A DNA stretch of 64,000 nucleotides, from contig NZ_FNUX01000002.1 of the NCBI RefSeq assembly GCF_900108305.1, positions 1 through 64,000 on the forward strand, in the 5' to 3' direction. Positions 19,484 through 28,792 of the stretch are shown here, one piece after another. The notes beneath the pieces were generated by a model. The model did no database searches and had not been told where the DNA came from. It saw nothing but the letters and a program-made list of their open reading frames with translations. The translations under genes and the position numbers were made by a program. Every line of letters begins with the position of its first letter. Positions within the stretch are counted from its first letter, which is position 1. This DNA is from Nitrosomonas ureae. Lineage in GTDB: Bacteria; Pseudomonadota; Gammaproteobacteria; Burkholderiales; Nitrosomonadaceae.

Positions 19484-21753
19484 TGAGAAGCTGGAAAACG
19501 ATCGTCCTTATCATTTTGTTCATATCGATTGCAGGATGCGCAATCAATAACCGAACATTCGGTACCCGGAACACTGCGTTTGATGACGGGCAAAAGCTGA
19601 TTGCCCAAGGCCAGTTTGAAAACGGACTTGCAAAATTAGAGCAAGCGCGACGTGAAGAACCTCAAAATAAGGAAATTCAAACGGTATCAATACGCTTGCA
19701 CGAAGAAGTGATTGGTAAACTTCAGCTTGATGCCGAGAGCTTACGCCTGTCCGGAGATCTGGAACGTGCAGAACAGGGATTCCAACGCATCTTAAATCTC
19801 TATCCGTTTAATGAGCGCGCTAAAGAAGGTATCGAGCAGATAGCGCTGGAGCGCCGCCATATTGCTTCGGTTGATGTCGCAAGAGCATTATTGGCCCGCA
19901 ACGATGTGTTGGGGGCGGAAACGATGGTTCGGGCAATTTTGCAGGAAAATCCCCAGCAATCCCATGCGCGGCAATTGATTGCACAGATCAACGCGAATTT
20001 GTCCCGCCCTGAGGTGACTGATCTGGTATTGGAATCCGCGTTTAAGAAATCGGTATCGATGGAATTTAAGGATGCTGATTTGAGATCGGTATTTGAAATC
20101 ATGTCGCGCACCGCCGGCATCAATTTTGTGTTTGACAAGGATATTCGTCAGGACGGAAAGATTTCTATTTTTGTGCGCGACAATACCATTGAAGATATTC
20201 TCAAGCTAATCCTGACGACGAATCAATTAGCCTACAAGGTGCTCAATAGTAATTCATTATTGATTTATCCGAATACCCCGGCCAAATTGAAAGATTATCA
20301 GGAACTGGTCGTGCGCAGTTTCCAGATAGCGCATACCGATGTGAAACAAATGGTTGCGATGGTCAGAGGTATCGTCAAGGCCAAGGATATTTATGTCAAC
20401 GAGCAACTCAATCTGTTTATCATGCGCGATACGCTGGAAGCGATCCGCTTAACTGAGCGGCTGGTAAGCCTGAATGATTATGCAGAGCCCGAGGTCATGC
20501 TCGAAGTATTGATTCTGGATATTACTCGAACTAACTCATTCTTATTGGGACCTAATTTTCCCCAGTCACTGCAATTTAGCTGGGCGGGGGCAGCAGCTGC
20601 AGCCCCAGCACCGGCTTTAATCAGTCAATTTGGTTTTGAAGGCCTCTCAAGTTTTGGTATGACGAGGCAAGCTAAAATAGATTTTCTGCAAAATTTTTCA
20701 ACGGGAGATATATTGGCCAACCCCAGGATACGAGTCAATAATCGGGAAAAAGCGAAAATCCATGTGGGCACCAAGGAACCTTTTTTTACAGCCAATGTGC
20801 AGGCTGGTGTTTCTGCCGTTGTTACTTCAACGCCAACTTTTATCGATTTGGGCGTCAAGCTCGATGTTGAACCGCGTATTGGATTAAATGATGATGTTAC
20901 GCTAAAAGTTACTTTGGAAGTAAGTTCACTATTAAGCACAATCCAAAGCCCGCAAGGAGCAACCGCTCCCCGTGTTGGGACGAGAAACGCTGAAACCCTT
21001 CTCACTATAAAAGACGGGGAAACGCAGATTATTGCAGGGCTTCTGGATAATCGGGAAAGAAAAGATATGAAAGGTCTTGCAGGATTATTAAATATCCCTG
21101 GATTGGATCGATTGACATCCAATCAAGATATTCAGAGAACAAAAAATGAAGTGGTGTTGCTCATTACGCCTCGTATTATTCGCAATCTTGCCAGACCATC
21201 TAACTTGGAAAACGAATACCACTTCGGCACCGCCAGCGAAGCCGGTAAGTTACCGATTGCTATCAAAAAAACTGCAGCGCAGTCTCTGGCAATCGCGCCA
21301 GCCGGATCAGGTTCCGGTTCAGCGGCTGCGAGGGGATTGAATCCCTTTGCTGCGGCACGGGAAGAATCGGACATTCCCAATCCTTTTGCCAATGTAGCGG
21401 CGACAACGCCGACATTGACGCTGCAAGCGCCGACCACGGTTGGTTTGGATAAGGAGTTTTCGGTCAATGTGCGGCTGGTCGGCGCAAAACCGATGGTTAA
21501 TTCCGAGCTGCATTTAAATTACGAGGCCAGTGTTCTGGAAGCGCTCGACGGCGGGGATAAGTCCGGCACGCGCACTATCAAGCTGGGCCGAGATCAAACC
21601 ACCGGCCTGGCAACGCAAATCCGGTTTAAAGTGATTGCAGCCAATCCTAGCGTCACGGAAATCAATATTCAGAATGTTACCGCCGAAGATCTGGAAACCG
21701 GAGAATTCGTTGATGTGGCATTGCCTGGAACAGCAACCATAAATATTAAATAA
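19483..21753 (+). CDS. gspD: Lipoprotein secretin (GspD/PilQ family) with C-terminal cohesin-like domain
   Basis: Outer-membrane secretin of 756 aa with an unusual build. It starts with a lipoprotein signal (ISIAGC, Cys19), then TPR-like helices (about 30-165). An N0/STN domain follows (KDADLRSVFEIMSRTAGINF), then an N1/NolW domain (VRSFQIAHTDVKQMVAMVRG), and the secretin barrel with NREKAKIHVGTKEPF, VGTRNAETLLTIKDGETQII and NEVVLLITPRII. After a Gly/Ala/Ser linker (about 590-640), residues 645-756 look like a cohesin-type beta sandwich (VGLDKEFSVNVRLVGAKPMV, LNYEASVLEALDGG). Such a domain after the barrel is absent from standard GspD. It could bind a partner or substrate. Confidence 0.85.
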   Translation: MRSWKTIVLIILFISIAGCAINNRTFGTRNTAFDDGQKLIAQGQFENGLAKLEQARREEPQNKEIQTVSIRLHEEVIGKLQLDAESLRLSGDLERAEQGFQRILNLYPFNERAKEGIEQIALERRHIASVDVARALLARNDVLGAETMVRAILQENPQQSHARQLIAQINANLSRPEVTDLVLESAFKKSVSMEFKDADLRSVFEIMSRTAGINFVFDKDIRQDGKISIFVRDNTIEDILKLILTTNQLAYKVLNSNSLLIYPNTPAKLKDYQELVVRSFQIAHTDVKQMVAMVRGIVKAKDIYVNEQLNLFIMRDTLEAIRLTERLVSLNDYAEPEVMLEVLILDITRTNSFLLGPNFPQSLQFSWAGAAAAAPAPALISQFGFEGLSSFGMTRQAKIDFLQNFSTGDILANPRIRVNNREKAKIHVGTKEPFFTANVQAGVSAVVTSTPTFIDLGVKLDVEPRIGLNDDVTLKVTLEVSSLLSTIQSPQGATAPRVGTRNAETLLTIKDGETQIIAGLLDNRERKDMKGLAGLLNIPGLDRLTSNQDIQRTKNEVVLLITPRIIRNLARPSNLENEYHFGTASEAGKLPIAIKKTAAQSLAIAPAGSGSGSAAARGLNPFAAAREESDIPNPFANVAATTPTLTLQAPTTVGLDKEFSVNVRLVGAKPMVNSELHLNYEASVLEALDGGDKSGTRTIKLGRDQTTGLATQIRFKVIAANPSVTEINIQNVTAEDLETGEFVDVALPGTATINIK

Positions 21754-21758
21754 TTTTC

Positions 21759-22271
21759 ATGCGGAGTTCATTGACGATCTTTCGTAAGTCCAAAGGTTTC
21801 ACGCTGATTGAATTGATGATTGTGGTAGCCATCATGGGAATTCTGGCGACAGCGGCGATGCCGTTGCGGGAACTCATGATAAAGCGGGAAAAGGAGCAAG
21901 AATTACGTGTCGCTCTGCGCCAGATACGCACGGCAATCGATGCGTACAAACTAGCTACCGACGAAGGGCGCATCGCCAAGAAAGTTGATGAATCCGGTTA
22001 TCCTCCCAGGCTTGAAGAGCTTTATATGGGCGTTCAGGACATCAAAGATCCGAAAAAGAAAATTATCTATTTTTTGCGCCGCTTACCCCGGGACCCTATG
22101 TTCACGGAACTGGAAATTGAGGGTGTACAATTGACTCCGGCGGAAGAAACCTGGGGAAAGCGCAGTTATGAAAGCCCTTGGGATAGCCCCAAAGAAGGTG
22201 ACGATGTTTTTGATGTTTTTTCACACTCGGAAGCCATCGGCATGAATGGCATCCCTTACCGGCAATGGTAA
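21759..22271 (+). CDS. Type II secretion pseudopilin (GspG-like, second)
   Basis: Pseudopilin, 170 aa. The leader ends RKSKG and is followed by FTLIELMIVVAIMGILATAA with the Glu at mature position 5. The globular part keeps the GspG-like pattern of YPPRLEELYMGV, PRDPMFTE and WDSPKEGDDVFDVFSHSEA, ending NGIPYRQW. It starts five bases after the secretin stop and overlaps the next pseudopilin by seven bases. Whether it acts as a minor or alternative major pseudopilin cannot be read from the sequence. Confidence 0.85.
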   Translation: MRSSLTIFRKSKGFTLIELMIVVAIMGILATAAMPLRELMIKREKEQELRVALRQIRTAIDAYKLATDEGRIAKKVDESGYPPRLEELYMGVQDIKDPKKKIIYFLRRLPRDPMFTELEIEGVQLTPAEETWGKRSYESPWDSPKEGDDVFDVFSHSEAIGMNGIPYRQW

Positions 22272-22663
22272 CTGATCGTATGCCAGGAAATCTGCGATGG
22301 CGGGGATTTACCTTGATCGAGTTGTTAGTTGTCATGGCTATTGTCGCTACGTTATTGAGTCTTGTAGCCCCACGCTATTTCAGCTCGCTCGACAAAGCCA
22401 AAGAAGCCGTATTGCGGCAGGATCTCGTCATTATGCGCAGCGCAATCGATCAATTTTATTCCGATACCGGTAAATATCCAATCGATCTGGAGGAACTGGT
22501 GGATAAGCACTATTTACGCAGGGTTCCGCTGGATCCATTTACCGAGAGCGACAAAACCTGGATTGTCATGCCCCCCAAGAATGAATCGGAATCGGGTGTT
22601 TATGACGTTCATAGCGGTTATACAGGCCAAGCGGAGGACGGTACATACTATGAAGAATGGTAA
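22265..22663 (+). CDS. Type II secretion pseudopilin (third)
   Basis: Pseudopilin, 132 aa, with the prepilin site RWRG before FTLIELLVVMAIVATLLSLV. The globular part is a compact GspG type: FYSDTGKYPIDLEELVDKHY and LRRVPLDPFTESDKTWIV, ending EDGTYYEEW. The ATG at 22265 overlaps the previous gene; an in-frame ATG at 22280 is also possible and leaves a normal short leader. Confidence 0.84.
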   Translation: MVTDRMPGNLRWRGFTLIELLVVMAIVATLLSLVAPRYFSSLDKAKEAVLRQDLVIMRSAIDQFYSDTGKYPIDLEELVDKHYLRRVPLDPFTESDKTWIVMPPKNESESGVYDVHSGYTGQAEDGTYYEEW

Positions 22664-22699
22664 GCGGTTCTCACGCAGTCAAATTTCTTAGGAACTGGA

Positions 22700-23608
22700 A
22701 TGCCCCGGTTAGAAAATGGCTTCGTCTATCTCTGGGCATTATTTTCGGTCGCCCTGTCCGGAGTTATCATGGCGGGGGCGGCACAGGTATGGCAAGCCAA
22801 ATCCCAGCGCGATAAGGAGGCTGAACTGCTGTTTATCGGGGAACAATTCCGCAAAGCCATCATGTCATACCACAATACCGGAACCAAGCAATACCCGGAA
22901 AAACTGGAAGACTTACTGCACGATAGCCGTGCCATCAACGTTCAACGTCATATACGTAAAATCTATCTGGACCCGATCACCAACTCGGAAGAATGGGGTC
23001 TGATCGAAGAAACCCCGGCCAATGCTCAGACAGGTGCCGCAGCATCGCAAAGCAACGCCGCGTCGAACCAAAAACCGGGGACAAATCCCAGTTCAGCCAC
23101 GAATCCCGGTGCAGCATCAGGATTGGGCGCAACTTCGGGTTCCAGCGCAACCTCGAATAATCCAAACGCCGCTGCAAATCCGGGCGCAGCAGCGGGTTCC
23201 GGTTTAGCCCCTAATGCCAATCCGGCAACGGGCAGCGCTACCGGCCAGACTTCCGGCAATAATCCGGCACCAACGACCAGTTCCGGAATGAGTTCCAATA
23301 TCGGGAAAAGAATCATCGGGGTATATAGTCTTTCCGAGAGGAAACCCATAAAAAAAGATAAATTTCCGGAGGTTTACGCCAAGTTCTCTGAAGCTAAAAC
23401 CTATCAGGATTGGAAATTTATCTACAAACCCGGAGAAGGTACCGGTACAAAAGGAGCGGCATCGCCGCAGAATCAACCCGCAGCCCCTGGAGCGGCGCCA
23501 GCGAAAGCATCTCCCTTTTCACCGCAATCCTCTCAAGGTTCATCTGCTTCGCCATCTTCACCAGCGCCAGCTAAAGGCGGAGGCGCTTCACCTTTTGGAT
23601 CGCAATAG
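22700..23608 (+). CDS. Pseudopilin-like protein with long low-complexity tail
   Basis: 302-aa protein that ends the secretion operon. The N-terminus (ENGFVYLWALFSVALSGVIM) has a hydrophobic helix but no canonical G/F-T-L-x-E site. It is followed by a pseudopilin-like region (EAELLFIGEQFRKAIMSYHN, YPEKLEDLLHDSR, HIRKIYLDPITNSEEWGLI). Residues about 110-200 are an Asn/Gly/Ala/Ser/Pro stretch with repeating NPGAA and GSGSAT-like units. An ordered patch (IIGVYSLSERKPIKKDKFPE) follows, then a second Pro/Ser/Ala tail. The ordered patch resembles that of GspG-like proteins annotated as type II secretion proteins. The disordered segments are probably extracytoplasmic. Confidence 0.68.
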   Translation: MPRLENGFVYLWALFSVALSGVIMAGAAQVWQAKSQRDKEAELLFIGEQFRKAIMSYHNTGTKQYPEKLEDLLHDSRAINVQRHIRKIYLDPITNSEEWGLIEETPANAQTGAAASQSNAASNQKPGTNPSSATNPGAASGLGATSGSSATSNNPNAAANPGAAAGSGLAPNANPATGSATGQTSGNNPAPTTSSGMSSNIGKRIIGVYSLSERKPIKKDKFPEVYAKFSEAKTYQDWKFIYKPGEGTGTKGAASPQNQPAAPGAAPAKASPFSPQSSQGSSASPSSPAPAKGGGASPFGSQ

Positions 23609-23697
23609 ATCAAGTAGTACACGCGCTCATTCATGGGAATTCTTACTGATTCAAGTTTTTTCCCTGACTCAGGGATATCGCGAGATATATTTCCGTA

Positions 23698-24090
23698 TCA
23701 TTCAGCCCCGGCATTGCGGTAAGCCGTTACCTGAATTTCAATCTTCATGCGGGGATCGGATAGACCGGCCGCCAGCATCATCGCCGAGGGCCTGACATCA
23801 CCGAGATACTTGCGCATAACCGGCCAGCATTTCTCAAAATCTTCCGCTTTGGGAAACACATACGTAACGCGCACCACATCTTTCATGCCCGCTCCTGCTT
23901 GCTGCAATGCCGATTCGATATTCTTGAAGCATTGCTCCGCTTGTTCCAGGAGATCGTCGGAAATAGTCATTTTGCTGTAATCAAAACCGGTTGTACCGGA
24001 TACCAGAATCCAATCACCTTCGACTACCGCGCGGGAATAGCCGATTTCCTTTTCAAAGGTGGAACCTGAGCTGATAAGTTTACGTGCCAT
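23698..24090 (-). CDS. RidA/YjgF/UK114 family protein
   Basis: Small trimeric RidA-family protein, 130 aa. These proteins hydrolyse reactive enamine/imine intermediates or bind ligands in the subunit cleft. The family pattern is visible in GDWILVSGTTGFD, AEQCFKNIESALQQAGAGM and DVVRVTYVF, and in a C-terminal RPSAMMLAAGLSDPRMKIEI. The Arg of RPSAMMLAAGL sits at the position that binds the substrate carboxylate in RidA, but the Glu usually seen in RidA's IEIEAIA is part of IEIQVTAY here. It is therefore more likely one of the Rid paralogue subfamilies than archetypal RidA. Confidence 0.85.
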   Translation of the reverse strand: MARKLISSGSTFEKEIGYSRAVVEGDWILVSGTTGFDYSKMTISDDLLEQAEQCFKNIESALQQAGAGMKDVVRVTYVFPKAEDFEKCWPVMRKYLGDVRPSAMMLAAGLSDPRMKIEIQVTAYRNAGAE

Positions 24091-24205
24091 AGTGTGTCCT
24101 TTTTATCTGGTTGAGAAGATTTTGCGCAAGATGCCTCTATAATGGCGCAATGCGTTATTGTAAAACGAGTTCTGAACCCGCGCTTCCAAATCTGAGTATT
24201 GACCC

Positions 24206-25642
24206 ATGACGATGACATTTTATTGGCATGACTACGAAACGTTTGGCGCCGATCCCAGGCGTGATCGTCCGGCGCAATTTGCCGGGATACGCACCGATGA
24301 AGCGCTGAATGAAATCGGCCAGCCGCTGATGATCTATTGCAAGCCGGCGCGGGATTTCCTGCCGCATCCGGAAGCTTGCCTGCTCACCGGCATTACGCCG
24401 CAACTGGCTGATGCGCAAGGTCTGCCGGAACCGGAATTCATCGCACGCATTCATGCTGAATTGGCGCAACCGGGCACTTGCGGCGTGGGCTACAATTCGC
24501 TGCGGTTTGACGATGAAGTGACGCGCTTTACCTTGTATCGCAATTTCTACGATCCCTATGCGCGCGAATGGCAACAAGGCAATTCACGCTGGGATATCAT
24601 CGACCTGGTGCGCATGACGTATGCGCTGCGCCCGGCTGGCATCACCTGGCCGCAACATGAAGACGGGCAACCCAGCTTCAAACTGGAAGATCTGGTTGCC
24701 GCCAATGGCATTTGGCATGAATCCGCACATGATGCTCTATCCGACGTGCGCGTCACGATTGCTTTGGCGCGGCTGCTGCGCACGCAACAACCACGCCTTT
24801 TTGATTGGTTGTTGCAACTGCGCGATAAACGCAAGGCTGCAGCGCAACTTGATTTAATCACGCATAACCCGGTATTGCACACCACGCGCATGTATCCGGC
24901 TAAAACCGGCTGCACATCGCTCGTCATGCCCTTGATCGTCGAGCCGGGAAACAACAACAGCGTGTTGGTGTACGACTTGCGTCATGACCCCGGAATGTTC
25001 CTGCCGTTGAATGCGGACGATCTGGCCCGGTTGCTGTTTACCCGTAACGACGACTTGCCCGAGGGCATGCAGCGGCTGCCGGTCAAATCGATAAAGATCA
25101 ATAAATCCCCGGCACTGGCGCCGCGCAATACCTTGGATAATGAAGTTGCCGAACGCATCGCGCTCGATCTGGACGCATGTTACCGGCACTGGCAGACATT
25201 ATGCGCAATGCCTGATTTTTTCCAGCGTGTGGCGGCTGCTTATACCAGCCGCACATTCGAATCTTCCGGCGACGTCGATGCAGCCCTGTACGACGGTTTT
25301 CTGGACAATGCGGATGCAGCATCACTAGGGCAAATACGGGCTGCATCCCCGAAGCAACTGGGAGAAATGCAATTTGATTTTCATGACAAGCGGCTGCCCG
25401 AGTTGCTGCTCCGCTACCGCGCCCGTAATTGGCCGGAAACATTAAAACCCGCAGAAGCGGAACGATGGGAATCGATGCGGTTGCAGCGTCTGACGCAAGC
25501 AGATGGCGGCGGGAGCATTACTTTTGATGAGCTTTCGACGCAGATTGCGCTATTACGCGAGACCAGAAAAGGCGATCAGCAGGTTGAGCGAATACTTGAT
25601 GCGGTAAAAGATTGGAGCCATGATTTGCTAGGCTCTTCATAG
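24206..25642 (+). CDS. sbcB: Exodeoxyribonuclease I SbcB
   Basis: 3'-5' single-strand DNA exonuclease acting in recombination and mismatch repair, 478 aa, close to the E. coli enzyme. The DEDD exonuclease domain opens with FYWHDYETFGADPRRDRPAQ (catalytic Asp and Glu), followed by VGYNSLRFDDEVTRF and ESAHDALSDVRVTIALARLL. The SH3-like and helical ExoI domains follow, including FEFSSGDVDAALYDGF-like residues (TFESSGDVDAALYDGFLD) and LRYRARNWPETL. It is a single-gene unit divergent from the ridA-like gene. Confidence 0.94.
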   Translation: MTMTFYWHDYETFGADPRRDRPAQFAGIRTDEALNEIGQPLMIYCKPARDFLPHPEACLLTGITPQLADAQGLPEPEFIARIHAELAQPGTCGVGYNSLRFDDEVTRFTLYRNFYDPYAREWQQGNSRWDIIDLVRMTYALRPAGITWPQHEDGQPSFKLEDLVAANGIWHESAHDALSDVRVTIALARLLRTQQPRLFDWLLQLRDKRKAAAQLDLITHNPVLHTTRMYPAKTGCTSLVMPLIVEPGNNNSVLVYDLRHDPGMFLPLNADDLARLLFTRNDDLPEGMQRLPVKSIKINKSPALAPRNTLDNEVAERIALDLDACYRHWQTLCAMPDFFQRVAAAYTSRTFESSGDVDAALYDGFLDNADAASLGQIRAASPKQLGEMQFDFHDKRLPELLLRYRARNWPETLKPAEAERWESMRLQRLTQADGGGSITFDELSTQIALLRETRKGDQQVERILDAVKDWSHDLLGSS

Positions 25643-25877
25643 TTCCTTGATCGAAAGTTAAGCCAATGTAACCTCAGAAGATATTCTTAAAAACAATCGC
25701 CAGCCAACTTTTCTCAATATTTTATTTGCTCTGTCCGTTAACAGACAAACTGATTAACGACTGATCGCATTGACAGGCAATTGAAGCACGTTCTTAAGAA
25801 AATCTGTACAGGGCAAAACAATCAGTTCTTGTAGAGCATTCCCGTTACACTTCGCATCGTCACTCAAAGGACACCTA

Positions 25878-26921
25878 ATGAATATTGTTGAGCTACTTGC
25901 TTTTGTGGTTAAAAACAGCGCTTCCGATTTGCATTTATCCGCAGGCATGTCACCGATGATTCGGGTGCACGGTGACATCCGCCGCATCAATTTACCGGAA
26001 ATGAGCCATAAGGAAGTGCACGCGATGATCTATGACATTATGAATGATGGTCAGCGCAAATTTTACGAAGAGCATCTGGAATGTGATTTTTCTTTCGCGA
26101 TACCGAATCTCGCCCGTTTCCGCGTGAATGCATTCAATACACAACGCGGTGCAGCGGCGGTCATGCGGACGATTCCATCCAAGGTGCTGAGTCTGGAGGA
26201 TTTACGTGCGCCCAGGATCTTCGCTGAAATTGCCAAGCAACCGCGCGGCGTTGTATTAGTGACAGGCCCCACCGGTTCAGGCAAATCGACTACGCTGGCA
26301 GCAATGATCAATGACATCAATGAAAACGAGTATGGCCATATATTGACGCTTGAAGACCCGATTGAATTTGTGCACGAAAGCAAGAAATGCCTGATCAATC
26401 AGCGCGAAGTGGGCCGGGATACCTTGAGCTTCTCGAATGCATTGCGTTCCGCATTGCGTGAAGATCCCGACATTATCCTGGTGGGTGAGTTGCGCGACCT
26501 TGAAACCATTCGTTTGGCGATGACCGCCGCCGAGACCGGTCACTTGGTATTTGGAACACTGCATACCAGTTCGGCTGCCAAAACTATCGATCGTGTCATC
26601 GACGTGTTTCCGGCGGAAGAAAAAGAAATGATTCGCGCGATGCTATCCGAATCCTTGCGCGCGGTAATTTCCCAAGCTCTGTTAAAAACCAAGGATGGCA
26701 AGGGACGCGTCGCCGCGCATGAAATTATGATCGGTACTCCGGCGATCAGAAATTTAATCCGTGAGGGCAAAGTCGCGCAGATGTATTCGGCGATACAAAC
26801 GGGCCAGAACGCAGGCATGCAAACGCTGGATCAAAACCTGACCGAACTGGTAAAGCGCAATGCCGTATCAGTCGCCGAAGCCAGAACTCAAGCGATGAAC
26901 AAGGACAATTTCAGGGTTTAA
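25878..26921 (+). CDS. pilT: Type IV pilus retraction ATPase PilT
   Basis: Hexameric retraction motor for twitching motility and DNA uptake, 347 aa. The N-terminal PAS-like domain starts SASDLHLSAGMSPMIRVHG. Walker A is GPTGSGKSTTLAA, the Asp box is ILTLEDPIEFVH, Walker B is DIILVGELRDLETI and the His box is GHLVFGTLHTSSAAK. The PilT-specific AIRNLIREGKVAQMYS is present near the C-terminus. It is followed after 40 bases by pilU. The secretion operon 2 kb upstream has no retraction ATPase of its own, but pilTU usually serve type IVa pili encoded elsewhere. Confidence 0.96.
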   Translation: MNIVELLAFVVKNSASDLHLSAGMSPMIRVHGDIRRINLPEMSHKEVHAMIYDIMNDGQRKFYEEHLECDFSFAIPNLARFRVNAFNTQRGAAAVMRTIPSKVLSLEDLRAPRIFAEIAKQPRGVVLVTGPTGSGKSTTLAAMINDINENEYGHILTLEDPIEFVHESKKCLINQREVGRDTLSFSNALRSALREDPDIILVGELRDLETIRLAMTAAETGHLVFGTLHTSSAAKTIDRVIDVFPAEEKEMIRAMLSESLRAVISQALLKTKDGKGRVAAHEIMIGTPAIRNLIREGKVAQMYSAIQTGQNAGMQTLDQNLTELVKRNAVSVAEARTQAMNKDNFRV

Positions 26922-26961
26922 TCGGATCAATCGGGAACATTGAAAATTTCAGGAGCAACCA

Positions 26962-28098
26962 GTGGATAAAGAACAAGCTGCAAAATTCATGTCAGATTTA
27001 CTGCGCTTAATGCTAAGCAAGAAAGCCTCGGATTTGTTTATTACAGCCGGATTCCCGCCTGCATTCAAAATCGATGGAAAAATGACGCCGGTCTCGCAGC
27101 AATCCCTGACGGCACAGCACACCGAAATGTTAGCCAAAGCGATTATGAATGAGAAACAAGCTGGCGAATTTGAAACCTCGCAGGAATGCAATTTTGCAAT
27201 TAACCCAGCGGGAATCGGACGTTTCCGCGTCAATGCGTTTGTTCAACAACAACGCGTCGGTATGGTATTACGTACGATCACCACTAAAATCCCTGAGTTT
27301 GATGATTTGGCCCTGCCGCAAGTGCTCAAGGAGGTTGTGATGAGCAAGCGCGGCCTGGTGATTTTTGTCGGCGGAACAGGTTCGGGAAAATCGACCTCCA
27401 TGGCAGCATTGATCGGGCATCGCAACAAGAATAGCTATGGCCATATCATCACCATTGAAGATCCGGTCGAATATGTTCACGAACACATTAACTGTGTCAT
27501 CACCCAGCGCGAAGTAGGGGTCGACACCGAATCATGGGAAGCGGCGCTGAAAAACACACTGCGGCAAGCCCCCGATGTCATATTGATCGGCGAGATCCGT
27601 GATCGTGAAACCATGGAACACGCGATTGCGTTTGCCGAAACCGGCCATCTTTGCATGGGAACATTACACGCCAACAGCGCCAACCAGGCGCTCGATCGTA
27701 TCATCAATTTTTTTCCCGAAGAACGCAGGGCACAGTTATTGATGGATTTATCGCTGAATCTGCGCTCACTGGTCGCACAACGGTTGATTCCGGCTAAAGA
27801 CAGCAAAGGAAGAGTTGCAGCTATCGAAGTCCTGCTCAACTCACCACTGATTTCAGACTTGATTTTTAAAGGCAATGTGCATGAAATCAAAACCATCATG
27901 AAAAGTTCGCGCGAAATGGGCATGCAAACCTTTGATATGGCGCTATTCGACCTCTATGAAGCCGGAAGAATCAGCTATGAAGATGCGTTGCGCAATGCCG
28001 ACTCGATGAATGAACTGCGCCTGCAAATCAAACTCGAAGGCGCTGAAGCCAAATCACATGATCTCAATTCTGGCATTGCGCATCTGGCCATTACCTGA
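26962..28098 (+). CDS. pilU: Type IV pilus accessory retraction ATPase PilU
   Basis: Paralogue of PilT that helps retraction, 378 aa. It starts at GTG 26962 behind an AGGAG site seven bases upstream. Walker A is the PilU form VGGTGSGKSTSMAALIGHRN, with IITIEDPVEYVHEH, DVILIGEIRDRETM and GHLCMGTLHANSANQAL. The C-terminal segment LISDLIFKGNVHEIKTIMKS replaces the PilT AIRNLIRE motif, which separates the two. It ends 43 bases before the convergent lipoprotein gene. Confidence 0.95.
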   Translation: MDKEQAAKFMSDLLRLMLSKKASDLFITAGFPPAFKIDGKMTPVSQQSLTAQHTEMLAKAIMNEKQAGEFETSQECNFAINPAGIGRFRVNAFVQQQRVGMVLRTITTKIPEFDDLALPQVLKEVVMSKRGLVIFVGGTGSGKSTSMAALIGHRNKNSYGHIITIEDPVEYVHEHINCVITQREVGVDTESWEAALKNTLRQAPDVILIGEIRDRETMEHAIAFAETGHLCMGTLHANSANQALDRIINFFPEERRAQLLMDLSLNLRSLVAQRLIPAKDSKGRVAAIEVLLNSPLISDLIFKGNVHEIKTIMKSSREMGMQTFDMALFDLYEAGRISYEDALRNADSMNELRLQIKLEGAEAKSHDLNSGIAHLAIT

Positions 28099-28141
28099 AA
28101 AATCAGTCTGGCACCTCTCAGGGCATGGCGCATACTGTTCT

Positions 28142-28534
28142 TCACTCAAGATCAAGATTGCCCTTATAAGCTTGCTCATAAATCGTATACGGCAAGATAA
28201 CCGTATCCAATACACCGGATAGCACGATGTCAGCCAACGCGAATTCAGGAACTGCTCCAACCCATAGCGATGTGCGCGACGGCTTTCCACGCAAAGTACA
28301 AATATTATAAGCAACACCGCTATAAATACGTGGTATCGTTCCGCAAGGAGATTTCACACGACTAAGATCATGGCGGGCTACAGAATCATCGCGAACGACG
28401 GTATTTATGGTTCCACATCCTATGAGCAAAAAATACACCATCACATAAATAAGTGTAAACCATACTCTTTGCTTCGTTCTAATTCTCTGCAATAACTTTG
28501 AAACTGATAAGATCTTTCTCACGTTTCTCATCAA
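28142..28534 (-). CDS. YceK/YidQ-like lipoprotein
   Basis: 130-aa small lipoprotein. A hydrophobic stretch ends in the lipobox LLIGC (Cys40), followed by GTINTVV. The C-terminal part has the YceK/YidQ pattern: IPRIYSGVAYNICTL, then ALADIVLSGVLDTVILPYTIYEQ, which parallels the E. coli YceK segment ending DTLLLPIDI. The signal region before the lipobox is long (39 residues), so the true start may be an internal Met; MVYFLLIGC would be too short. Function of the family is unknown. Confidence 0.75.
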   Translation of the reverse strand: MMRNVRKILSVSKLLQRIRTKQRVWFTLIYVMVYFLLIGCGTINTVVRDDSVARHDLSRVKSPCGTIPRIYSGVAYNICTLRGKPSRTSLWVGAVPEFALADIVLSGVLDTVILPYTIYEQAYKGNLDLE

Positions 28535-28792
28535 CTATTTTATCTATACCGAAGACAAGACTCATCAGCTTGAAAATAAAACAAACCATACACGACTCGA
28601 TTACTGCCGCAATAGTATCTCCAATTAGAAAATAAGTTATGCACGACAGAGCATAACAACCTGATTAACCAGAAAAGTTTTCTTACTAAATATAGATTTA
28701 ATGTACATTATCCTAACAACGCACTCATTAATCTCGGAAATATGACATGGCTTGTATGAATAATATCCACTATTTACCACTTGATTTACAAA

